Source of the DNA: Gnetum montanum
Lineage: Eukaryota; Streptophyta; Gnetopsida; Gnetales; Gnetaceae
Assembly: GCA_015680685.1 (NCBI GenBank)
Contig: MNCI01009293.1
Span: forward strand, 1,909 to 22,501
Direction of reading: 5' to 3'
DNA length: 20,593 bases
The translations under genes were made by a program, and so were the position numbers. Below the pieces are notes generated by a model. The model searched no databases. It was not told the origin of the DNA and saw only the letters and a program-made list of their open reading frames with translations. Shown in pieces: positions 9,401-19,530 of the stretch; the stretch's first letter is position 1, and every line of letters begins with the position of its first letter.

Positions 9401-9950
9401 TATTAGCACACTATTTACATGCTATGATAGATGTGCTTTTTACATATCTTAATTTCTACACATAGTTGTACCTTGTGTCACTGTATGTGATGCATGGAAC
9501 ATGCTTCCACTCTATCTTTCCAAAATCATTTTCCTTGAGAATTTCTAAGGGGAGGTCTCTGACATGCATTAATGGTGCCCAACCAAGCCCTTCCTATGAT
9601 GATTAGGAAGTTTCCCTTGCAATTATTGATAGGAATCATCAAGAAGTTAGTAGGATAGGACTAGCTACAAATGGTGGTCATAATGTCCTTCACCAATTCC
9701 AAGGGAATGGTGATGGATTGATATGCCAACTCAAGACAAATGTTGCTCTTCTTGAGTGGAGGTAGGTTCTAGGCTTTGTACATTTCATGAGAGATCAAAT
9801 TTACACCAAAACCTGAATCTAGAAGAGCTTTGCAAGGCTCATTTCTAGCAATTTGGAAATAAATTAGGGGACTCCTTGGATTAGATCATTTTCTTGGAAG
9901 GTGGCTAACCTTAATCCAATCCATGAAAATATGAGCCAACATCATGGTAT
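9401..9950 (-). pseudogene. Aspartic protease, Gypsy element D
   Basis: Reading leftward, SPLIYFQIARNEPCKA leads into LLDSGFGVNLIS; the catalytic DSG is at 9819-9811. It is followed by LPPLKKSNICLELAY, then LMIPINNCKGNFLI and IGRAWLGTINA (~9600), the pattern of the second half of retropepsins (hydrophobic strand then GR.WL). The frame is the same as gag upstream, so D coded gag and protease in one frame. Several in-frame stops, for example near 9769 and 9661, show it is inactive. After ~9560 the frame shifts into that of RT. Confidence 0.85.
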
Positions 9951-12120
9951 GCACTTTGGGAGGCATTTGGTTTGAAAGGATGTCAAATGAGGTTGTATAG
10001 GATGAGGGAGAAGCAAGGTTATTAGCCATAGTTGTATGTGAGGGCTTATAAGGATTGCTAGTTTGAAAGAAAAATCTTTTTCAGGGTTTGTTCTTTGAAC
10101 CACTCAGCTAAGGAGCCAACTATAAGTTAACAACCCTTGTGACATTTCTTTGCTACAACTAGGTAGGAATTTCACTCTACATGGATGGAGCTAGTGGTAG
10201 TTAGGTTGAGGGTGGAGGTACAAGTTTGGAAGGATGAGGAGGATAGAATGGAAACGGGAATTCCCATGTTGGAGATTGAGCTCTATAATATTTAGGAGGG
10301 TAGTAGTGGTGTTGAAAGGAAGCATGATTGGAAGATTCATGCAAAGAAATCAGCTACTAAACATAGTACCCATGTGGATCTGGCTATGGATAAGGGTACT
10401 GCTACCTTGGTGGTGGCATCCCCCATGACTGTGGGTGTTGCCATTACTAGTGCTACTCATGAGGTTGGGTTGGAGATCCACTTGGATAGTAGGCTTACTA
10501 TTGCTAGAACTGCCCGTAGCTACCTTGAGGATAAGGCAACCTTCTAGGTGCTTACCTTCCTGCCAATTTAGGATTCTGTGCATACACCCCAAACTCCTAC
10601 AAGTTTGACATAATGAGGCAACATCCCTTAAGATGCTCATAGTGGCAAATGTCACACCCATGATCATCATCTATTTTTGACTCCACAACTTCTTTAATGG
10701 TAGCAAATTTTCCCTTACCCCTTTGATGGGTATGTTCAACTTCTTTCATTCTCCTTTGGTCATGATCGTTACCTTGTTCTTTACACTCTTTTGTGATTTT
10801 GAAAGAATTTTAGAATTTTTCATCCAAATAATTTCACATTTTATCTGCCTTAGCCAATATTTCAAAAATAAATTTTTAGATTGACAAGGTTTTATTTTGC
10901 ACCACTTAATTAAGTGATGCCTCCTCCTTGTTATCATAGAACCAAAATTTCCTTTTTCAAATGGAAGGGTCCCAGTTGTACTCCTCTGCACTTTTCCTTT
11001 TTCATAACTCACCTTCTTTTTTGGCCACCTACTTAATTAGCCTTTGGGTCTGGTAAGCTCTAAGTTTTGAAAGTCTCCCTTGGGCATATACCTCAAGAGT
11101 TATCCTAATTTTTGTTTGTAGCCCATCTATGATATGGTGGAGCTTCTTCCTTTGAGAAAAGTCATGGCCTAGGCACCTATGAAACAAAGAGTAATATCTA
11201 CCCATGGTTGCATCCAAGGATTCATGTATTCTTTGTCTTCACTATTGGATCTACTTCCTAGGATTGGACACTTGAGAGTATGTTTGATACTTGTTGTTGA
11301 AGAGCTCAAGCATTGTACTCCATCATCTAATTGATTCTAGTTCTAAGGACCAGTACCAGTTTTTAGCCTCCTTAATGAGTATCCTTGGGAATAGCTTTAA
11401 CTTTTTTCATTCATTTTTAAGATTCTACAAATTCCAAGCATCATGAAAGGCCTGAAGATGATTTTATGGATCTAAGTTGTATCCCCCTTCAAACTTGGGG
11501 ATATTGTTCATATTCAAACCTTTGATTCTATTGTATTTCACATGCCTCATTGGGATTCTCATGGCCTTTGCAATATTCAACATATTTCTTGTTGCAAGTA
11601 AAAAATCATCATAGTCATAGCCTCTGCAATGGCCATGATGCTTATGATGTTCTCTAATGTAGCTTCTTTTGTGGTGGTGGACCTTCCTTGATTGCTCATG
11701 CCATCAATCTCTACTAGTCCAATGGGCCCTATGATCATCTTTGTCTTGTCGATCACCTCCATCATGATCACGTCTTCTGCAGCTTCAATCGAAGCTAGAG
11801 GAGGAAGAAGATGAGGATGTCAAAGGTGGAGAGGGAGGATAGGTAGCACTAGCATGGTGCTTGTTATCCCTTCTTCTTTGATCATGACCATGATCATCAT
11901 GTTTGTCATCATCATGATGCTTGTCCATGTTCTTTCCTTGATTCCCATCTTTGGAGCCCCCATGATCATGGGACCCATTCTTCCTTGAACCAAAATTATT
12001 TATAGTGGATTGTAGGTTTTGGTTCAAATCCTTCCCATCAAAGAAAAGGGGAGGAAAGTTACTAAATTGAGAACCCCTAAAAAATGGATCCGCTCCTTCT
12101 TTCTAGTCTAGTAGTAACAA
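9951..12120 (-). pseudogene. gag, Gypsy element D
   Basis: A degenerate gag read leftward in a single frame. The N-terminal part (12027-11570) is charged and low-complexity: a His/Asp/Lys stretch, a run of eight serines near 11800 and basic RDHDGGDRQDKDDHR. The capsid-like domain (~11500-11030) contains PKFEGGYNLDP, LKLFPRILIKEAKNWYWSLE, LELFNNKYQT and YYSLFHRCLGHDFSQRKKL, HHIIDGLQTKIRITLE, typical of a Retrotrans_gag fold. A cysteine-histidine cluster, CDICHYEHLKGCC (~10645-10620), stands where a zinc knuckle is expected. About a dozen in-frame stops, but no net frameshift over ~2.5 kb, imply decay mostly by substitution. No start codon can be assigned. Confidence 0.8.
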
Positions 12121-12644
12121 GGGGTTTGTGAACTATTTCTCCTTCAAAGCTTCATAACACATCTCCTACTATTGATATTTCTTGTGTTATGCCTCAATGA
12201 AATGATAATCTCAATAGTGATGGTCCTGCACAGTGTATTCAACATTAAGCCCCTAAATGCCTAATATGTGAGAGTTTGCAGAAATATCACAGAAACTAAT
12301 TGATCAAGCAGCAACATAATGTTGATCTCCATTTTCCTCCACTACAACTATTCATCCTAATGCAAGATGAAGGTGAGGTCTAGCACATACTCATCAACAT
12401 GAGTATAGACCACTCTACATTTTTAGGGCATTGGCAATTTTGACCCTTTGCACCATTGTTGATTGGATGTATGCTTGTACAAAAATAGAGATTCAACTCT
12501 GTGAGAAGAAGAAATTATAGTTTGAAAAAAAAACAATGTGGTTATACTATTATTATTATTTCTAATGATTGCAACTTTAAGGTTCATTACAACATCTTTG
12601 AATAATTTCACTAACCCCTAGGTAGCACACGTACCTAACTAAAG
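12121..12644 (-). other. Untranslated leader of element D
   Basis: The stretch between the primer site and gag of D. Short open frames (such as 12611-12423 on the minus strand) carry no recognisable domain. I see nothing else here. Confidence 0.5.
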
Positions 12645-12662
12645 TCCCCATCAACAACACTA
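12645..12662 (-). other. tRNA-Asp-type primer-binding site of element D
   Basis: On the minus strand the 18 bases TAGTGTTGTTGATGGGGA start one base after the LTR end. They match the standard plant tRNA-Asp primer site (TGGCGCCGTTGCCGGGGA) at 12 of 18 positions; five of the six differences are C-to-T or G-to-A transitions, as expected from decay of methylated DNA. The position and pattern fix the 5' LTR boundary and the orientation of D. Confidence 0.72.
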
Positions 12663-12663
12663 A

Positions 12664-13100
12664 TGATGAGTAGTGAGCAGTCCCTACACCCAACCATATG
12701 AATCACTAGCATTTACCAAGTGATCTAGTCAAATTTTGTAGAATTTAGCTCTCTAAGTACACTGAGTTTACGAAGTGAATCCAATGGACATAATCATTGT
12801 CTTCTAAGTTTCACTTGTGAAGTGCAAGTGTATGGTTAAGTGTAACTAAGGCGTATGGTTTTTATCATTTTATATTTATTTTTTAAATTTCCCAAGTGCT
12901 AATAAATAAAGTAATTAATTATTTAACTAATATAATAACTATCTAATACCTTTACTAATCCTAACATAATCATCCACTTTCATTTACCCTGCACATCTTG
13001 AACCGTGTTGTAGTGTTACTAGGTTATCAAGCATTAAGCACTAGAAGGATTACCAAATGTTAACGTCAAAGTTAACATGAGTATTGACCAAGGACACTTA
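12664..13100 (-). mobile_element. 5' LTR of Gypsy element D (outer end unclear)
   Basis: On the minus strand the LTR ends ACTCATCA at 12671-12664, the same terminal eight bases as LTR C. The preceding ~60 bases (CATATGGTTGGGTGTAGGG and following) align with the end of LTR C (TATATGGTTGAGTGTAGGG). Similarity continues weakly to about 13100, including a stretch resembling TTGGTAATCCT and AACCTAGTA elements of LTR C. By family length the LTR should reach ~13500, but no TGATGAGT-like start is visible, so the outer boundary is not set. Confidence 0.75.
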
Positions 13101-13187
13101 AAAACTATATTGAAAATCTATTCATTTGTTATCAGATAGTACTTTGAGTAGAATAAAAGCTTGGTTTCCACACACAAGATTTGTAAT

Positions 13188-13575
13188 TTTGGCTAAGAGG
13201 CCAACTACAAGTTGGTTGAACTTTGTTACATAAAATAAATAATTATTGTCATAATAGGAATTTTCCAATGTTGGATCATAAGATGAATTTTTTCATGCAA
13301 ATTATTATTTTGGTTGAGAGGTTCATTATAATTTGGCTAAACTTTGTTATAGAAAGTAAATAATTATTATTGTAATGCCAATGGATAAACATTTTCAAGG
13401 AAATTATTATTAATATGTAATGGCTCGACCAATAACATTGAATTTTGTAATGGAAAATACAAAAATATTATCATAATGCCAATGGATAAACATTTTTAAG
13501 GGAATTATGGATATGTAATGGTTTAGCTAATAAATGATGGACCTTTTCACGTGAATTATTATAATGTCTAAGTCA
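13188..13575. repeat. AT-rich tandem repeat, ~100-120 bp units
   Basis: Successive units begin at about 13188, 13309, 13419 and 13517, each opening with a TTTGGCTAAGAGG- or TAATGGCTCGACC-like sequence. A shared AATAATTATTGTCATAAT-type stretch follows in the first three units, and an AATGCCAATGGATAAACATT stretch in the second and third. Spacing shortens from 121 to about 98 bases. About 3.5 units are present, strongly diverged. It may lie within the outer part of D's LTR or be independent. Confidence 0.6.
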
Positions 13576-14566
13576 ATTACCAGTACAACATTTAAGGCTA
13601 AATAACTTCCATGTTAAGAATTATTTGACACTAATTTTGATTTTTTCCAACATGAAAGTTAATTTTTAGTAAATCAATCATGGGATTTTATTAATTTAAA
13701 AAATAAAAATATTCTCTTATCATATAATAGATAAATATCATTAACATTTAGCTAAACTAGTTACAAAACATCTATAGAAAGAAGAAATTAATCATAGTAT
13801 CTCTCATTATAATTGTTAAAAGTTTTTTGTCAATGGAGCATCATCCTCCAATTGAAGATCATGAAGGTGAAGTGACCTTGAAAAATGCAATAAATTAACA
13901 GTCTTAATATCTGTGCACAATCTACATAAATTAATCTGTGCATCTTCAATGGTTCAAATCAATATAATTTAAAGACAAATAAGAAGGTGTATCAATTATA
14001 TTTTAAGGAACAAAGATAATAAAGAGTGCAACATAGATTTTACCAACATATCACTAACAAGGGTCATCCATCACTTTGCAATTTGGTTATTATTTATATA
14101 CACTAATAATACCATCAAATGTAAAAATTATAAAATATTTGTATATTCATTTTTATTTGTAACTAGTGATAAATAAGTGTAGATTAATATGCATATAAAA
14201 ATAAAAAATAATTTTTTGAAATTAAAATTAAACTTTTATTAACTTCATTCATATTTGATTATGAAAATCTCCATGTTAGAGGTTTTGAAAATATTATCAA
14301 TAAAGCTGTTAAGTGTCTTTTCATGAATTTTAGAACACATCAATTAGACTATCAACAATGATGTACCACTTATATTTCATATGCTAAAATGTGGAAAATT
14401 GTAAGATAGCATAGTGTTCATCTTCAATAATATTATCCTTCATAATGAGCATAGGTTGTTGGCCAATTGGTTAGCTTACATAACTTTGTACTCACAATTG
14501 CTAGGTTCATAGTAGATTGTGTTAGGATGCAAATAATTCAATCAAGAAACTTGATATTAAATAAGG
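13576..14566. other. AT-rich stretch without recognisable gene
   Basis: Very AT-rich sequence with only short open frames on either strand and many poly-A/T runs. No domain, RNA gene or terminal repeat is recognised. Its last part may be the decayed upstream portion of the LINE relic that follows. Confidence 0.5.
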
Positions 14567-14713
14567 GTATCCACTCTTTCCCACTTTGCTTAGTATCTTC
14601 ATTGATGAATTTGAACAATGGATTTAGAACCTATTTAGGAAGTACTAAATTTGTTTTGAACATATGTTAACATGCTACTTTTTTCATATGATGTGACTTT
14701 GATCTCTTCTTAG
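14567..14713 (+). pseudogene. LINE (L1-type) reverse transcriptase relic
   Basis: In one frame, GYPLFPTLLSIFIDEFEQWI (from ~14566) resembles the L1-type RT block usually seen as G-CPLSPTLF-I-IDELE-W in plants. About 100 bases further, in another frame, LLFSYDVTLISS (~14675-14713) matches the block around the catalytic YADD (here S-Y-D). Order and spacing are right for a non-LTR reverse transcriptase. Stops and a frameshift show it is a fossil. Endonuclease and poly-A tail are not seen. It is the only non-LTR element I recognise in the window. Confidence 0.62.
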
Positions 14714-14806
14714 GTTAAACGACAACCATTTATGCTTAATATATTATATAATTTTTGTATAGAATATAGAATCAAAGTAAATGTTCACTAGATAATATAA
14801 TGATAT

Positions 14807-14930
14807 GTGATGCTAGAGACCTATGAAAGATCCAAAAAACACTAAAAATATTTCTCTTCCTTAAGTTAATGACCTACGTAAGAGTGTCAGCTATTCCAAA
14901 TGGTGATAGGGAATCTAACTATATCTTTAT
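14807..14930 (+). repeat. Diverged duplicate, left copy
   Basis: Starts GTGATGCTAGAG and includes AAATATTTCTCTTCCTT and a later CCAAATGGTGATAG stretch. The same succession recurs at 15764-15885, directly after the LTR that follows the N gap. Identity is high in the first 55 bases and then falls. Confidence 0.65.
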
Positions 14931-15004
14931 GATCCCCAGTAATCAAGTAGCTACTTTTTGAGTGCTAGCTCCATCTAACACTATTCTAACAATTAAAAGT
15001 AATG

Positions 15005-15473
15005 NNNNNNNNNNNNNNNNNNNNNNNNNNNNNNNNNNNNNNNNNNNNNNNNNNNNNNNNNNNNNNNNNNNNNNNNNNNNNNNNNNNNNNNNNNNNNNNN
15101 NNNNNNNNNNNNNNNNNNNNNNNNNNNNNNNNNNNNNNNNNNNNNNNNNNNNNNNNNNNNNNNNNNNNNNNNNNNNNNNNNNNNNNNNNNNNNNNNNNNN
15201 NNNNNNNNNNNNNNNNNNNNNNNNNNNNNNNNNNNNNNNNNNNNNNNNNNNNNNNNNNNNNNNNNNNNNNNNNNNNNNNNNNNNNNNNNNNNNNNNNNNN
15301 NNNNNNNNNNNNNNNNNNNNNNNNNNNNNNNNNNNNNNNNNNNNNNNNNNNNNNNNNNNNNNNNNNNNNNNNNNNNNNNNNNNNNNNNNNNNNNNNNNNN
15401 NNNNNNNNNNNNNNNNNNNNNNNNNNNNNNNNNNNNNNNNNNNNNNNNNNNNNNNNNNNNNNNNNNNNNNNNN
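15005..15473. other. Assembly gap (469 N)
   Basis: A run of 469 undetermined bases. The sequence to its right is the 3' part of a C-family LTR whose missing 5' part (~540 bases by comparison with LTR C) should lie within or next to the gap. Confidence 0.99.
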
Positions 15474-15763
15474 CGCTAACACTAGTTAATTTAGACTTAG
15501 ATCTTAGTTAGAGTTAGTTTAGTTTCTCCACTCTTTCCTCCTGGTAGCATAGAAGATAAGCCGAAAATACCAAAAAAATCACATACCTCAGACTTGCTCA
15601 ACCATACATCGTGACACATACAAGAAAGCCTGGGAAGACAACGAACGATTAACCCCAAGTGTTTCTTGTGGCGTTAAGGCATTTAGTCTGCGGAGTTCGA
15701 CCAGATCGCGCGTGTACGCTCGTATTCGTATGGTGGAGTGTAGGGGTACCTCGCCACTCATCA
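15474..15763 (+). mobile_element. C-family LTR, 3' part (after gap)
   Basis: The last ~290 bases of an LTR of the same family as LTR C. CTGCGGAGTTCGACCAGATC and GAGTGTAGGGGTACCTC match LTR C almost exactly, GGGAAGACA sits at the same distance upstream, and the end is ACTCATCA at 15756-15763. No polypurine tract or primer site is visible: what follows is not a tRNA-Asp primer site, so this is a 3' LTR or a solo LTR. Its CpG content (GATCGCGCGTGTACGC) is higher than in copy D, suggesting a younger insertion. Confidence 0.82.
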
Positions 15764-15885
15764 GTGATGCTAGAGTCATATCAAAGATCCATATAACACT
15801 ACAAATATTTCTCTTCCTTGAGATGAGAATAAATGTAAAAGTATTAACTACTACAAATGATGGTAGTAAATCCAAATATGACTAT
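15764..15885 (+). repeat. Diverged duplicate, right copy
   Basis: Counterpart of 14807-14930, beginning exactly at the first base after the C-family LTR (GTGATGCTAGAG). The first five bases, GTGAT, would be the LTR's target-site duplication. The two copies are too different to be alleles of one locus. Confidence 0.65.
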
Positions 15886-16021
15886 AGAAGCCCTAATAAT
15901 TGGTGTAGGCACACCTCTTCTAATCCTCTTTTTCTTCCCCTATAGATAATTTTTGTAGGTGTTACATGCTAGAAAGATGTTTGGGAGGTCCAAGACACAT
16001 CTTGGCCAAGAGATGAGTCTA

Positions 16022-16245
16022 CATTAGAGACATCTATCAAGTTTAGGAGATGTCTAGTCGAAAGTGGAGACATCTCTCCAAAAACTACGATGTCTCAAGT
16101 GAGACATCTCTTATAGACCATAGACATCTTTGGTGAGGTATCTTCGCTAGAAGAAATATGTCTTCCATGTAGCAAAGATGTCTCCCATGCAGTAAAGATG
16201 TCTCCCATACAGTAAAGATGTCTTTCAAAAGCTAGAGACATCTCT
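16022..16245. repeat. Cluster of GAGACATCT / AGATGTCTC motifs
   Basis: TGTCTC cores lie at 16091, 16179 and 16199 (plus) and, as GAGACA, at 16027, 16067, 16101 and 16235 (minus), with further AGATGTCT variants between. One pair forms a near-perfect palindrome, GATGTCTCAAGTGAGACATC (16089-16108). TGTCTC is the classical auxin response element core; whether these sites act so is inference. Confidence 0.6.
16151..16230 (+). repeat. 20-bp tandem repeat, four units
   Basis: Four exact-length units start at 16151, 16171, 16191 and 16211. The middle two read AGCAAAGATGTCTCCCATGC and AGTAAAGATGTCTCCCATAC; the outer two are more diverged. It lies inside the GAGACATCT motif cluster. Confidence 0.85.
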
Positions 16246-16849
16246 CTCAAATTATGAAATTTACAAAAAGATGTCTTTGCAAGCCTAGAGATGACCCGTA
16301 CAATTGGGGAAAATTTCTAGTTGGTAGTTCTAAAGTAAAAAATAGCCAAGAAAAAGAAGAAAATGGATAAAAACAACTTAAATCTTCAGGTTGAGCTTGA
16401 GGAAGGATTCCTAGGTTTCTTGTCTCCTATTTCCCATAAATATTTTATGTTGTTTCGTGTTTTGAGATGATGAGAGTTGAGGAGAAAGGCATGACAACAT
16501 AAGTTTGTGAGTGCATGATTGTGTATGCAATGTTATATGGTTAAATTGTATGTGTGTTTGGCCTATGTGTCTCTCTAGTGTACTTATGTGACTTGGATCT
16601 CATTCAGTTGTGCCTTGCATTGAGGATAATCATTGTGTGGTTGTAGAGCCTCATGCTCTGCAACATTGTTTGTGTGTTGTAAGTTATTTGGATGTTTGTA
16701 AATTGTAAAAAAATTAATTATAATCTTCATTACATTAATTAAAGATAGCTATTTTTTAGTTTTCTAGCATATTTATTATTTTTCATAATATCTGGATTTA
16801 GTGGGATTTGAAGGTTAAAATAAACAGAGTAAATCTACTCCAACATTAT

Positions 16850-16861
16850 TGGTATTGGAGC
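16850..16861 (+). other. tRNA-iMet-type primer-binding site of element E
   Basis: TGGTATTGGAGC differs from the standard TGGTATCAGAGC at two bases and lies four bases after the LTR end. It orients E to the right and agrees with the gag frame downstream. Confidence 0.75.
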
Positions 16862-17224
16862 GTTAGGTTGATTGTTTCTTGGGAATTTGGTTGTGAATTT
16901 TTGTCAATTTTACATAGTGATTAAAAAGAAATAGGTTCAAGCCTTGAATAGAGGCATGAAGAGCATGAAGTCTACCTTTCAACTGATGATTACTTGAATA
17001 GATAAGATTAGTACCAAGGTAGACAAGAATGTAGGTCCTAGCCATATTTAAACTTGTGGAGATACTAGAATTCATGTTTAAATGGTGATGAAGAAGTTTA
17101 TTAGCTTGGTAGAAGGGAAAATGATGAGAAAGGACCATCTAGCTATGGGAGTGTTGAAGCCCATTAGCTAAGAATTCCAAAGGAAGAAAATTCACTTCCT
17201 TAGATCAGAGTTCCAAGAGCTCCA
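16862..17224 (+). other. Leader of element E
   Basis: Between primer site and recognisable gag. No domain is seen; a 91-codon open frame on the minus strand (17138-16863) looks incidental. Confidence 0.5.
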
Positions 17225-17605
17225 TTGCCAACATTAACGTCTTCTAATAACAAGCTTGATGATGAGGATGAATCAAGGTTTTCTCAAATGTTAATACATG
17301 TTGCTAAACTTCCATACATAGAATTAAGGACTTTCAATGGTGTAGATGTCACGAATGCTTTCTCAAGTTGGTTGAAGATACTTAATAAGCACTTTGAGTT
17401 GGAAGAAGTACCAAACTAGTTAAGGGTACCTATTATTGAATCTAGATTAGAAGGGATGACTTCTACCTGGTGGAAAAATGAGTTCCAAGCTCATGAAAGG
17501 AAAAATGATCAACCCATTAGAGATTGGAATCTAGTTAAATATAGGTTAAGAAGAAATTTTGAATAGTCTCTTTTGAGACAAGAGATGGTCATGAATTTAA
17601 AATTT
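17225..17605 (+). pseudogene. gag of element E, first part
   Basis: One frame holds LPYIELRTFNGVD, SSWLKILNKHFELEEVPN, then after a TAG (17417-17419) LRVPIIESRLEGMTSTWWKN and WNLVKYRLRRNFE, another TAG, and SLLRQEMVMNLK. This is the capsid region of a plant Ty3/Gypsy gag (F-G-D, then W and a WW pair). The homology stops abruptly near 17605 and resumes in the same frame at about 18503, so gag was split by an insertion. The ATG is not identifiable; the 17225 boundary marks only the start of the visible open stretch. Confidence 0.8.
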
Positions 17606-18499
17606 TTTGGCTTTTTAGAATAGAAGATAATAATTTACTATTCTTATATAATATAAGTTTACTCTAATAAAATAAAGAAAATACTTGGATTGATGAGAAG
17701 TTATAATGGTATTTTGGACCCAATCCATATATATAATTTTTAGGGTTATTTTATCATTAGGTCTCTATTGTGTTATTTTTAGTAAACTCTATCCTACTTG
17801 TTACATATATATATCCAAGGCATCTCTTGGAAATTTGTATCAATAAATCATTAATGTAATTTTATCAAGAATTTTGATATTTCATCATCAATTCATTAAT
17901 CTTTTATAAACTCATGAATTCATCAATATCATTCATTGTTATTTACTTAATTTTGGAAGTTGAATAATTAGAATTTGGGGCATTCACTATTTCAATTATA
18001 TCTTAGTCATTTTGTAATCATTTTTAGTGATTTTAGATTTATTTGAAAGCTAGAATACATGAATAAATTTAATTAAAATTTCATATCAGTATCTATTGTA
18101 GTTTTAAAGATATTTTCTCTGAGAGTTGTATATTTTTCGAGTCTTGAAATTTTATGAGAATGAATGAGGATCAATGATTGGATTATTGCACTCTCATCTC
18201 ATAATGATTTGATGTGATTATACATTTATTTGAAAGATAATATTTTTGGAAAGGTACAATTAAAATTGTGTCCTCAAAAACTCATAAAGTTTGAGTTATT
18301 ATCTATCAAAGTTTTACTACTAGTATTGTAATAATTTTTTATAGGTTGGAAAGAATATAATATATCCATAGCTTCTGGATAACTTTTGTAGTACTTCTTG
18401 TTTCCAAATTGTAGAGAAATTCCTAAGATTTCTAGAAACAAAAATTTTTAAGATTATTCATTATAGAGTCAAGATAACCAATAAATTCTTTCATTGATT
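17606..18499. mobile_element. ~0.9 kb AT-rich insert in gag of element E
   Basis: Sequence lying between two halves of gag that are in one frame, hence an insertion. It has a TATATATAT run (17806-17814), AATAAATCA ~35 bases on and no coding domain, which suits a solo LTR, but clear TG...CA termini are not visible. GAATT (~17598) on the left and GAAATT (~18500) on the right are a possible decayed target duplication. Confidence 0.5.
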
Positions 18500-18912
18500 G
18501 AAATTACTTCAAAATCCCTAAGGCAAGGTGACAAATATGTCAAGGATTTTTACATCAAATTTTGTAAACCATTCCATCAAGCTAAAGTAAATTTGGAGTA
18601 GTATGAATAGATTTCAATCTTTCTAGGAGGTCTCAAAATGGTGTATTAGTATGAGTTCTCATTTTATGAGCCATAAACTCTTCATGAGACTTATGATTTG
18701 GTACTTAAAGTAGAAAAGAAATTAAGAGGATTTGGGAATAAAGGCAAACAAGATTCCATGGGAAAGAAAAATGGATCCAAATCAAAGAAGGGATCCAAGT
18801 CCAAATCTAAAATAACAATGGCAGCCATGACAACAAGACTAAGAAGGGAAAAGCCAAGAAGGACTAAGGCAAGGAAGGAAAGGGTCAAGGCAATAGCTCA
18901 TCAACGATTTAG
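18500..18912 (+). pseudogene. gag of element E, second part
   Basis: Gag resumes as SKSLRQGDKYVKDFYIKFCK, with ISIFLGGLK and LHETYDLVLKVEKKL, followed by a Lys/Ser/Gly-rich basic tail (18725-18900: NGSKSKKGSKSKSK). Four in-frame stops (two near 18597-18608, then ~18647 and ~18674) interrupt it. The basic tail leads to the nucleocapsid zinc knuckle, which is in the next frame, so a one-base shift lies between about 18880 and 18912. Confidence 0.8.
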
Positions 18913-19530
18913 TGCTTCAAATGTGAAGAATGGGGACATAAGCAATGACAATGTCAACTTGTCAAGGTAGCCAAGGGTAAGGATGTGTAAACCATCCAAA
19001 TAAAGGAGACATCAAGCTAAGCTCTTCAAAGAGGTAATCCTAAAGCTTCCAATATTGAGAAAATTTTTGAATTAAATTCCTATGCATTCATGGGGAATAT
19101 GAATAGTGGAAACCATCCTACTAGAAAATTGTTATTTTGGACTAGGACTAGGTGTTTACTTAGTATGGAATGGATTCATATTTTGATTAATGGGGGAGCC
19201 CAATAAAATTTTATTTCATCTAGAATAGTTAATAGATTAGGTTTGGTAACTAGTCCTCATCCAAGTTCCTACAAGGTACATTAATTATCAAGAGAATTCT
19301 CTCAAGAATTGAGAAGGAAATGTGTTTTAAAATTTAAATTTTTGGGTTTTTATGATGTTGTGAAATGTAATGTACTTCCAATTGATTGTGTTGATGTAAT
19401 TATTAGTAGATCTTGGAATTTTGATAATGATCCTTAATTTGATAAAGTAATAAATGTATGGTGTGTAGCTAGACTTGATGGAATCCATGAGTTGATTCCT
19501 ATGACAGCTCTTGATATAAACATGATTTTA
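18913..19530 (+). pseudogene. Zinc knuckle and protease of element E
   Basis: CFKCEEWGHKQ, a stop in place of one residue, then QCQ gives CX2CX4HX4C (18913-18954), the gag knuckle. After a short linker, ILINGGAQ (19180-19203) corresponds to the protease active site; the catalytic Asp appears as Asn (AAT 19189-19191). A stop, NFISSRIVNRLGL, then CNVLPIDCVDVIISRSWNFD (from 19366) follow, the usual second half of plant Gypsy proteases. The frame is lost near 19530, before any RT motif, so the rest of pol is missing or beyond recognition. Confidence 0.82.

Larger units (their letters stand above)
15954..16845 (+). mobile_element. Candidate 5' LTR of Gypsy element E
   Basis: The right end is CCAACA at 16840-16845, directly followed by a tRNA-iMet-type primer site. 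The left end is proposed at TGTAGGTG (15954), which is complementary to the end (CTCCAACA) at six of eight positions; TGTT at 15960 is an alternative. The length would be ~890 bases. Its first third holds a dense cluster of AGATGTCT/AGACATCT motifs. No partner LTR is in the window, so the left boundary is tentative. Confidence 0.55.

Noticed and set aside
14943-15511. Long open frames of 169-179 codons around 15000-15500.
   Set aside because: They consist of undetermined bases (N) and are artefacts of the gap.
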